The position numbers and the translations under genes were made by a program. From Glandiceps talaboti (lineage: Eukaryota > Hemichordata > Enteropneusta > Spengelidae), in NCBI RefSeq assembly GCF_964340395.1, contig NC_135570.1, positions 2,093,501 through 2,157,500 of the forward strand: 64,000 bases of DNA, read 5' to 3'. The notes below the pieces were generated by a model, which saw nothing but the letters and a program-made list of their open reading frames with translations, was not told the origin of the DNA and ran no database searches. Below are positions 54,242-64,000 of the stretch, piece by piece. Numbering within the stretch: position 1 is the first letter of the stretch; every line of letters starts with the position of its first letter.

Positions 54242-54301
54242 ACTGACTGACTGACAGACATATATACAGGCAGACAGACAGACACACGGACAGACTGTCA
54301 T
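54189..54301. repeat. (AC)n-(CTGA)n-(GACA)n compound microsatellite
   Basis: (AC)n to 54239, then CTGA units, then interrupted GACA/ACAC. Confidence 0.95.
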
Positions 54302-56365
54302 GCCTATGGCATAATTGTATATTATCCTTACACATACTTGATGACCAATCTTCAAATGCCAGATAGTATAATCTCAATTTTCACAAACGTTCATATTCTC
54401 CATTACCAATGTCAACTATCGTTAATTAAGAACTGTTCTGACAAGGATGTTAAACCATGTAACTGTTGGAAGATTGGGCAGGTTGTATGAATAATGGTAT
54501 GCCTTGGGTAGTTTGAAAATAACATATCTAAATTGCCTTGTTTCGTGCAAGTTTAGTAAATTTAAGTAGTTGTAATAGCTATCGTCTGTATTGAAACAAT
54601 TCTATATTTATTTCCACCAACGGTAACCATGACTCATCTAGCCTAAGAGCTTGTTCACAAACGCTGTATTATGAGCTGCTGTGGCTAGATATGCACTTCC
54701 TTCACATTATTGCCTTTATAAGTGTTCTTTGGCATTATCAAACCACACGATACTTATTAAATCATATAAATGCATGATTACTGGTAACCAAGGCAATAGT
54801 TTAGTTTGTAATGCTCAATGTGAGCAGAACCATGTCAATTATTAAGATAATTGAGCGCCCCGGGTTATTAATATATCTTATTTAACAAGGGTGTCTTATT
54901 TAATCATACGTAATAGTTAATAATAATTTTAATGTCAACTAGAATAAACTCCTATATCAAAATGTACGTTTCCCAACTATATGATACTGAAGTGTATTGG
55001 ATTTCCTTTACTGGTAAGGTTTGGGCCTGCATACATTTCATATTACACATTACATTGTTCGACTTTGTAGACATTTCTCAGTCACCCTTTCTCCTTTATT
55101 GTATCCTGTCTCCGTAACGGTTCTTAGTACAACTGTCTTCCCAACCGTTTTATAGTTTCTGGTCTTTTCACCAGTAAAGTTTGCAATCAGCAATGACATG
55201 AAAATGGAATACAGTGTCGACGAGTTGTAGTATTGATTGTTGAGTTAATAATACCTTTAGCACGAGGTAGTAGAGTCAACGGGTCTCACGTACTAATCCT
55301 CCGGATATATACCGCAGCGCCTACATGTCGATGGGTGAACCGGAAATCAGTACCATCAAGTCGCTGAATCTCCGCTTTTAACAAAACTAAAGATTTATAT
55401 GGTCCTCGAAAGATTTAACATGTACCACATACTTGAATTTAAACTAGCTTTCAACACTGTCTTGTACGTAATATTTACTTTCTTATCTACTTAACTCTGC
55501 ACTTAAAAGTGTGATTGTATGTATAGCTTTTACTGCTATGCACAGATGATGCTTAAAGTCCCAGGGTAATTGTTGTTTTGTGACTGTATTGACATTTATT
55601 TGGTCAAAACAACCACAGGTATGCTAAAATATAATCTGGCACTTGACGTTACGATTTGCATCAAAATCGACACGATCGCAGAGTCTACTGAAAATAGGTT
55701 GGCAATGGACGTTAGCAAAATCAAGACAGAACATGAAAATCATTTACATGGAATGTGTGAATATGGAACTTGCATAGCAGCAATCTTGATTGATGAATTA
55801 TATGGATAAGTGATTTAGTCAATCCTTCCCATCATCTCAGATTAGGTATTACTTTACACATTACGATAATGACTCACCACCTGACCATCGTTCAGGTTGG
55901 CTACCAAAATACAGCCATATTCGCACAAACGCAAAACATTACGTTTTTACGTGTCAAATGTTCTCTAAGTCCCCTTTTAATAAAATATGGGAGAATATGG
56001 TACGCTGCAATCTGGATGCTTTACCTTACATTTTCCATTTACCTTCACAAAAGTGTGTGATGATACTTCTGCACTCAACAGTACAATGCAACGATATAGT
56101 CCGTTATATAGTCGAGCAAAGTACTACATAAGCACATTTACCACGTTACAAATTATTGCGTGTACAATAACGGCAAGGCACAATTTCACGTATTACATTA
56201 CAGAAGGATTATTGCAAAGACATACATAACACTGCATACACGCAGTGTGGATATGTTATATATTTTTACTTGTATATTTTGTTATTGTACACAATGATTG
56301 CACTAAGATATGTAGAAAGACAATATACTGTATAGTGCAGAACAGAACAGAAAACAAAGCAACAC

Positions 56366-56464
56366 AGTACAGTACAGTACAGTACAGTACAGTACAGTAC
56401 AGTACATTACATTACATTACATTACATTACAGTACAGTACAGTACACAGTACAGTACAGTACAT
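56366..56464. repeat. (ACAGT)n/(ACATT)n pentamer array
   Basis: ACAGT-type units, a block of ACATT, then ACAGT again: a homogenised variant block inside the array. Confidence 0.96.
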
Positions 56465-56530
56465 AATGTCTCAAAGTTTCGCCTACATATGACATATTGA
56501 CATTGAGCAAATAGATGCTTAAAGGTGACG

Positions 56531-56540
56531 GTCACGTGAC
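56531..56540. promoter_or_regulatory. Perfect E-box palindrome GTCACGTGAC
   Basis: A 10-base palindrome of the USF/MITF/CLOCK type, with further GTGAC/GTCAC half-sites close by. About 2.9 kb upstream of the kisspeptin-receptor-like start codon. Function not shown. Confidence 0.25.
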
Positions 56541-56723
56541 GAGTGACCATGTGTGTAGGGCGTTCGTTCAGGATGAACTGGCAGTCTAGTCAGTGCTCTC
56601 TTCGTAGACGGACGCATTTCATTCTGTATCCGTTCCAGTTCTAATTTTTGTACTGTGTACTTTACATGTCTTTTGCTTTCACCTCAATCGAGTTGAGTGC
56701 AAGTTTGTATGTTGTAGTATGTA

Positions 56724-56830
<107 letters not shown>

Positions 56831-58882
56831 TACTTCTTGCATGGCGAATGATTTCTTTATCTTGTTAAGTACTCTTTACAATGACGTAGGCCAAGAGAAG
56901 TGAAATCGCTGGTAATTTATACTAGCAATAGATTATATGTCATAGCTGCGTGGTGATTGATAGAATAGGAAAGTATGGGTGTAAATCTGGCAACACATGA
57001 AATGGTGAGGGTATTAGACATGAAATTGTGAGGGTATTGTATTTCACCAACATTCATTTTATGGTTACAACAACACGGCTTCCGTATGTTTCTTTCTTCT
57101 GACACTGATTCTTTAAGATTTATTAAGAGCTATTAGGCCCCAGATGTAACCTCAGGGAACAAAATAAGACTAAAAAGCTACTTGTATACCTAGTCCTTAT
57201 GTTGGCTATATTTAATCCTCGTTATCCATATATTGAAGTTCTCATTTTGTGAGTAACAGCGAAATGTCGACCTCTTTATTACAGGGTTAACGTTGAAACG
57301 ATGGAAAACAGAACAGGGTCCTACTACTCTCCAAGTTCTACTTTTAAAGCCTAACATCGATTACATCATTCTCTTGCTGCTGGGGTTTAATGGCAACAGA
57401 TGAAACCAAACATTGAGCATTACTTTATAATTCTTTAACTGTGTAGACTATATAGATAACGGAAATATAATTATCTAGTTTGTCCCAATATGACAAATTA
57501 CAACGGCGCTTGGTGTACGTGTTGTCAATAGTGATGTAATGTGGTTAGCTGTGATAACATATTGCGTTTATACAATGATCACTAGTGTCTAGTTTACATG
57601 ATAATGCCACTATTTATACAAATTATCGTCTTCCAGATGAAAGGTTAATCTGTCATCTCTAAAAAATAGATAGATAAATAAATGGTAAGGATGGTTATCA
57701 GTTTTATTATACATAGGCTATGTAACCTGATCATTTCTTATTAGCAGTCACCGTTAATAGCTAATGGGCTGACAGATTAGTTAACTCTTTAGAAGCAAGA
57801 CCTCGAGATATTCTGTTCTGTATTAGACACTTATAAAGTAATAATTGACATAAAGATGTCCCCCATCTCACCGGAAACTGAACGAGAAATTGACAAGACA
57901 TGTAGAATATCGAATTACCCAAGCTATCATGACATACACGTATCGACCGCAGGAAGCTATCATCCACCGATGATGCTTTAAGAGTGAAACGGAAATTTCA
58001 AAATCGACTTGAACATGGACATTTCACGATTGATATCAGGGCCTTTGATGTATCTTTAAAGCTGGGATAGCATTAAGCGTAACTTCACAGTGAGTAATTT
58101 CATTGCCACCCCGGTAATGGCTTTGCTATAAGTGATGGCTTGTACGTACGAATCAAGATAGGTGGTCATTTTCTTTCACAGAATATCTCAGTATATTATA
58201 TTTGCCTTCAGCACGGTACCACATCGTGTTCCCTGTCTCACTATTTCAAATCACCGAGAGATTTCCTAGAATATGAAATAACAGCTGGTGGCAGTATATC
58301 GCAATCGTATTGAAATTCGGTCCAATACACATGAAATTAATATAATGTCGTGCGCAGAAAATTGGACGCCCTAGTGACTCCACGTACCAGGAAATTCCTG
58401 ACACCAAGATTCCTTTACGATGTCGTTCCTCTAATAAAGGCGGATGTTTCCGCTACAATGATTTTGAGCAGCGACCTACTTGATAGCTTTATTAACGTTT
58501 TCTTTGATGTTGGGGAGCGGTTTCGAATAACTTCTGAGGTTGTTATTTTGATCAAATGTTCAATTATCTAAGGTTTACATGTATCTTGTGCAATGTGTTT
58601 AAAGAGCACCAACTCATATAACATACGATAGCGGGGAAATTAGCAATTTCAAATATCCATTTTCACCTTGGTAAAGTCATCCAATACATCAGTCAACACA
58701 TACTTATGTTCACACAACTCCCCCTGACGATAAAATTGAACAGACATGAATATTTGACACAGTCATCTACCTATGCATATTTGTTAAAGACGAATATAAA
58801 TAAGAAAGCCCTTGTGTGATACACGTATGGACTTTGTATTATGTACGATTATTTCGTGTCTTTTTTATTACCGCTATTGCAG

Positions 58883-59018
58883 AGAACATACTGACGTGGG
58901 AGGTCGCTGTGTAGCCACCCTCAGCTTTACACGTATGCAACCAATCGCAGAGATGCATAGGTGTGTACATGTAGCAATCAATCAAAGCCCCCATTCAATA
59001 TCTCTCCATTTCTTGCAG
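58883..59018 (+). other. Possible upstream non-coding exon
   Basis: Preceded by a T-rich tract ending TTGCAG (58877-58882) and ending CAG followed by GTAAAT, so it is bounded like an internal exon. A 102-codon frame crosses it but does not resemble a known protein. It could be a 5' UTR exon of the kisspeptin-receptor-like gene or chance. Confidence 0.2.
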
Positions 59019-59372
59019 GTAAATTGTAGTTTAGTCCATGAGTTCCTAAAAGAGGACGACATTCCCATACCTGTACGACAATCGATCAAACTGCAATCCA
59101 TATTATTCGACTATACGTAGTCAGGAAGAGAAACACTGAAAGACAGAGTGCATTTCAATAATCAACTGGAGCTGATTTGTTACACAGTCGATGTTGAAGC
59201 CCTCACTGTGTAAGTCGTGGCTGTGCTTACGATGATCAAATAGTTTCACGTAAGACTATACAAGCGCTTATCAACGGCGGCTGCGGAGATTGTGCGAACT
59301 AGGTGGCAGGAGTCAGGAAATCTGCAAGGACACATTTATTCTCATTCCCTACCTTGCTTTCCAACGTACCAG

Positions 59373-59453
59373 TTGTGAATAGACTGTGGTAAGATTAAAC
59401 AGCATAAGCTACAAGATATCATCAACTGTCTAGGAATACAACAAGTAAACAAC
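59373..59453 (+). other. Probable 5' UTR of the kisspeptin-receptor-like gene
   Basis: A pyrimidine-rich stretch (59340-59370) ends in CCAG at 59369-59372, a convincing acceptor. The next 81 bases carry a stop in the receptor frame and no ATG before 59454. Confidence 0.4.
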
Positions 59454-59768
59454 ATGTGGGACAATCGGTCAAACTCAACGTATAATGATTCAGATGTGAG
59501 GCAAGACTGGTCATTAGGTTTGGATAACATTCTGCCGAGTATTGCCATTGGACTCATATCATTTATTGGAATTGTTGGCAATTCTCTTGTTGTATTTATC
59601 GTTCTTCGAAACCGAAAAATGCGGAGCGTTACCAACCTTTACATAGTCAGTTTGGCTATGACAGATATTATGTTTCTGTTATTCTGTGGTGTGACAACGA
59701 CAACAATGCCAATTACGGACTGGTTGTTTGGAGACTTCATGTGTCGCTTCGTTGCATATATGCAACAC
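59454..59768 (+). CDS. Kisspeptin-receptor-like class A GPCR, first coding exon (partial gene)
   Basis: 105 codons ending in phase 0 at CAC before GTAAGT. The extracellular N-terminus has three sequons (N4, N7, N11). TM1 runs about 28-52 with N43 in GNSLVVF; TM2 about 61-85 with TNLYIVSLAMTD and D71; ECL1 has W90; TM3 starts at C97 in GDFMCRFVAYMQH. GDFMC followed by F-V-x-Y-x-Q-x-V-S is the kisspeptin receptor (GPR54) pattern; galanin and allatostatin-A receptors, the sister groups, usually differ there. An in-frame TGA at 59376 with no ATG between supports the start. TM3-TM7 are missing here: reading past the donor hits a stop after 36 more codons, and no exon with a DRW/DRY motif was found up to 64000. 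The gene probably continues outside the window. GPCR call very sure; subfamily likely. Confidence 0.85.
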
Positions 59769-60115
59769 GTAAGTACAATCATCATATCTGAATTCTTACA
59801 ATCCCCTCATCATAACATAATAATATGTTGCCGAACCATTAAAACACAGTATCCTTTCTTCAACACAGTGTACTTCTAGAATACGCAACTCATAAGTATT
59901 TGCATATCTGAATACTTACTTCCCTCATTGTAACACATCCAATATGTGTTGCTCATCGATTATAAACACAATCCTCTTTTACTTTTAAAATATAAATTAT
60001 GCAGTTCGTCAGTGCAATTTGCATATTTGAATTCTTACTAATCCCATAGTAATATAATCATATAAGCGATATTTAGTGCTGATCCATTTAAAAAAAACAA
60101 AGCTGACAGTTTTTC
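59760..60115. repeat. Decayed ~120 bp tandem repeat including the splice donor
   Basis: CATATCTGAATTC-type motifs at 59783, 59903 and 60022 sit at the same place in three diverged copies. Each copy begins with GCA plus a donor-like hexamer: GTAAGT in the first, ATAAGT in the second, GTCAGT in the third. Confidence 0.7.
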
Positions 60116-61331
60116 TAATCCCCTTTGCTTCTAACTAATTGAACATTAATATTTAATTCAATCATACAGATTTCTTTCTATCACTGTATTTTTAACCGTG
60201 AAAATTGTCTAAGTGTGCATACATCTTCAAACCCTCTACTAAGATCATCGCCAAACGTATTGTCAACCGTCCATTAGTCTAAAAGTCTGCATATCTGTTC
60301 AGAGCTCTTAGCAGTGAAGCAGATTTTGTGGCAATCCAAAGTCCGTGCTATTTCGGAGCTAACACTAATGCAATGTATGCATGTAGTATATTTCATTGAC
60401 TTATTCTAGATAGTACACTATTAAAGAAGTATCTTAATTCAATTAGTCTCACATAAATTCGATTAAACCCTTTCATTCACCTGGAATTCAGCGTCTTATC
60501 AAATTATTCGAAGTTTCATATTAAGGCATTTGTGTCTCCACTACTTCGACATGTACAATATTTGCTAAGTCTTATGTATAATCCTCCGTTACACCTTTTA
60601 TAGAACGCTAACTGATTTTGTCCGTACGTACGTATTAGCTTAATTTCATCGACTGCAAGCCTTATTTTAAACATATGTTAATTCTAGATGGTTCTTTATA
60701 TGGTCATTATCACATTTATCACATAGTGCATGATTGAACCAAACCATGCATCACTTGCTAAATAGTCATCAGACATTCTTGTAAGCACGTCGTAAGTGAT
60801 AAGTTATCGTTTAGCTGGTTAATTAAACTACAATAAGGCATTGATTTAATGTCTCCTGATTAGCAGTCTTCTCTTAGATCCTCTGACAAATACAAATGTG
60901 CAATTCTATGGAATCAAATATGATTGTAGGGTATCTCTCAGGAGACTGTATTTGCAATAGTCGATTGAATAATGAAATTGTAACTGTTGATTGATGGAAG
61001 TTTGATCACCGTTTGTTATTGCCATTATAGTCATTGATCGATAGTTTTATATTAGTTGACCGTGGTAACACAGCTAGACATGTTGTGACTTCAAATATAG
61101 TGTATCCTTTAACATTTTAATTTCTATGGAAACCTAAAAGAATGTTAATGAAGGGAATACTTTTCCTGGTTTGGGGTAATTCTTTGAGTTAGGCATTGGC
61201 ATCTCGGCTTATTTCTTCACCCGACAACGTTTAACCCACCTAGATGTTCTCATGTAATAATGTACCAAGAAACAAAATCGTGATATGTCACAGCATGACA
61301 TATCTACACTTGATTTCCTTACTATAACTGT

Positions 61332-61541
61332 CAAACAAACAAACAAACAAACAAACAAACAAACAAACTGACTGACTGACATACCGAGAAACGAATTCGA
61401 TATACTAATTCGATAGCCAAATAATATTAACTACAAACAGACAAAGACTGACTGGGTGACTGACTGACTGACTAACTGACTGACTGACTGACTGACTGAC
61501 TGACTAACTAACTAACTAACTAAATGAATGATTGATTGATT
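61332..61541. repeat. (CAAA)n, (CTGA)n, (CTAA)n microsatellites
   Basis: (CAAA)n at 61332-61367 followed by CTGA units; a second CTGA block from about 61440 changes into CTAA and then GATT. Confidence 0.94.
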
Positions 61542-61830
61542 GAAACTTTTCTTCCTGTCATCAAAACATCAAAACCAACCAACCGATACACAAATGAACC
61601 AACTAAGTACCCAACCAAACGACAATTCCTTAATCCAACCAGACAATAGATAAACTAACCAACCAAAGCAAAACAAACAACACTCAAATTAAACAACCAA
61701 TGGCAACATAAAACAACCTACCTCGACCGACCTACCAACCATCAAAAGATCAAGTAAAGAAACCAACTTTCCAACCATCCATGCAACTAACCACGCAATA
61801 TTAGAACCACCCATTTATGTACGTACCAAA
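61542..61830. repeat. Decayed (CCAA)n-type, G-poor stretch
   Basis: About 250 bases dominated by A and C with recurrent AACCAACC and very few G on the + strand, consistent with an old CCAA microsatellite. Confidence 0.7.
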
Positions 61831-64000
61831 TCATATGTTTTTTCTACCTGATAGTGTTCACCAATACATTACTATTGACCTGTTTTGGTAGATGGTCCAA
61901 CGAGCCACTCAATCCATTTAAAATTAATACATTTGGTTATACAGTAATTGTGATTTATTGCTCATGTTCATACAGTTTTTCCCCTTCACAACAATACAAT
62001 GTATTAGATGTAGGCGATACACATTTATTTCTATTTCAAAGCAAGGTTTTATCATTATCAGAAGGTATATGATTTGTTGTGACAGAAAACAAAATGAAAA
62101 CACATACATGGAATAGTTAGACTCAGAAACGTAATTATCATAGGATTATTTTTATGAAACTAAAAGCTAGCTGGCTTAATATAAGTTACAGAGTTCCTTA
62201 GCCTAGAGGACTACTTTATACCTTACAAGATTTGTCCTGACTCGTATACAATGAGTTAGACACTGCATGAGCCAAGCTAATAATGTGTAAATTTTCGTGT
62301 ATATCTTCAAGCTTCTTTTCCATCAACAGCAGTTGTTAAATGTAGCGCACAGTCTGTGTATGATAGCGATATTTTATCACTTCGTACGTAATGTATTTCG
62401 TGAATACACAGATAGATAACTTAAAGGCTGTCTTGCTATCCTGCTGGTTGCTTCTCAAATTAACAAACCGCCTTCTCCAATTGAGGCGTGCATATTCAAT
62501 AGGATTTCAATACGCTAAGCAAAATACACCATTTCCTTTCATTTTCAGCGACAGTACGAATTCAGACGAACACAGCATGATATACTAGCCTTTATTGAAA
62601 AGTAAATGAGAACTGATTCAGAATCACATATTTTTTAGCGTTGACCTTTATCCTTGAAGATACAAGCCCGAACATTTGGCACCAGTAATCATGTGAGCAA
62701 TATCCTGTAATTACAGAAAAGTGTCGAATCGAACACGTTTTTATCATCCAATGAAATTAATTCACATTTAACAGTATGGTCGGGTTAATATTAATATACA
62801 CTCGGTAATACATCCGAATTAATATCCTGGTGACAATATTGATTTTAGCATTAAAGGGGTGAAACTTTACTGCCAATGAATGATTCCCATGTTTAAGCAG
62901 AATTATGGGAACAACAGAAATGTAGGAATGCCGAAAGGGTAGATCATTATATTTTACTTATTGCATCTTCAATGTATTGGTTGCATAAACCAAAAGTGTG
63001 TTCCATTATGTGTTATTTATCTATCCAGGACAGGATTAACCAGTCCAAAATTAGAATCAAATTTATTTTGACAAATGTAATCAGACTGATAGGAAGCAAC
63101 TAATTAATCAACATGGTCAAGTAATGAATAGCGAATTGTCTTTAAAACATGCCAAAGTGTGATTAGAAAAATATCACTTTTTGCATACATTGAGAGTAGT
63201 TTCAATACAAATTGCATCCGTGATCATGTCTGTCAACAGTTCTAGACGACAAAATTTGAGATATGCTTACCATACTGTGCAACAGATTAATGTATGTAAC
63301 GTATGTATGTATACATGTAATGCATTAAGAGAATAACAGGGTTTCACACTAAATGTATGTAACATATGTATGTATATGTTACACCCAATACGCGAATTAT
63401 TATATATGTATACACACACATACTTAGAAGATCGCGACAAAATAAATGGCATCAAACTGATAGAGAAGTTCTCACTTTCAGGTTGTGACTTGAAATATGA
63501 CTGAGCTCTGTGTAGTGTTCATCACAATGACATAAAGTATAAGCCAATAAATAAATGCAAATGTCCCTCTGGCCGCAAATGGCCATGGAAACATCGTATA
63601 TATTAGCTATTACTGATGATCAAATACTAAAATGTTACTTTATTGAATTTATTGCGCTGAGTATTTATGTAGTAATTTGAGTACAGCCTAGAGTGCACAC
63701 ATATGGTTGACAGGGTATTAAGTAAATCATAGGCTTGTAATAAGTGAAGATTGCCGACAAATTGTGTCCTTCAGAGAAATTGCATTTCAGGGTTTATGGA
63801 GATGTTTATGTGTTTCTAATACCTGCGAACATGGAAAATGGACGTCATTCATTAACACCTTTGAGGTCAGCCAACCCTAGTGAATTATTGAGTATTGCTG
63901 TAAGTGGTGCTGTAAACCTGGGAACGGTTTCATATGTCGTATAGTTCAACAAATTAAAATTGGCATTAATGCATGACTTGTTGGTGATTTTTGGTACAAG

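Larger units (their letters stand above)
59769..64000 (+). other. Intron of the kisspeptin-receptor-like gene, open at the right edge
   Basis: Starts GTAAGT. Acceptor-like sites near 62547, 63481 and 63790 are followed by frames that do not encode TM3-TM7. Contains a decayed ~120 bp tandem repeat at its start and a CCAA-rich stretch at 61.5-61.8 kb. Confidence 0.6.

Noticed and set aside
62391-62588. Frame containing SCWLLLKL, checked as a possible TM6 exon of the kisspeptin-receptor-like gene
   Set aside because: Lacks the TM6 proline and the following TM7; no matching acceptor in the required phase.
63790-63900. Acceptor-like TTTCAG followed by an open stretch, checked as exon 2 of the second receptor
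   Set aside because: The phase 0 frame stops after about 33 codons and has no TM3 or DRW/DRY motif.

Overview
The window is animal nuclear DNA. It is AT-rich and intron-bearing, with canonical GT/AG splice sites, many long microsatellites, small foldback elements and tandem minisatellites, and no prokaryotic features. Two neuropeptide-type class A GPCR genes lie on the + strand about 39 kb apart. One matches the leucokinin-receptor pattern (complete). The other looks like a kisspeptin receptor (first coding exon only). From general knowledge, kisspeptin-type receptors are widespread in lophotrochozoans and deuterostomes but missing from arthropods and nematodes, and leucokinin receptors are best known from protostomes. 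A marine lophotrochozoan (annelid, mollusc, brachiopod-like) or an invertebrate deuterostome is therefore most likely; the species cannot be named from the sequence.

Layout. 1-8949: no convincing gene; an open but Met-less frame runs off the left edge on the - strand. 8950-9077: a possible promoter and 5' UTR exon with a strong splice donor, proposed (not proven) to belong to the first GPCR. 9078-16286: proposed first intron, with a TA-flanked MITE-like element and several short tandem duplications. 16287-20122: the leucokinin-receptor-like gene, with five coding exons that join in frame to 377 residues carrying all seven helices and every class A landmark. Each of its four internal introns holds a large simple repeat. 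20123-58882: about 39 kb with no supported gene, rich in repeats: a compound 4-mer array at 30.1-30.7 kb, a foldback at 32.0-32.3 kb, a 10 x 49 bp array with a two-unit higher-order pattern, a 15 x 42 bp array with no indels, a 200 bp pyrimidine tract, long (TA)n tracts, and a possible LINE 3' end at 46.6 kb. 58883-59768: possible 5' UTR exon(s) and first coding exon of the kisspeptin-receptor-like gene. 59769-64000: its intron, starting with a decayed ~120 bp tandem repeat that includes the splice donor; the remaining exons were not found and probably lie to the right.

The two genes would encode plasma-membrane receptors for neuropeptides. No ligand precursor, transposase or reverse transcriptase was recognised. 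Most other open frames are translated microsatellites or chance frames.
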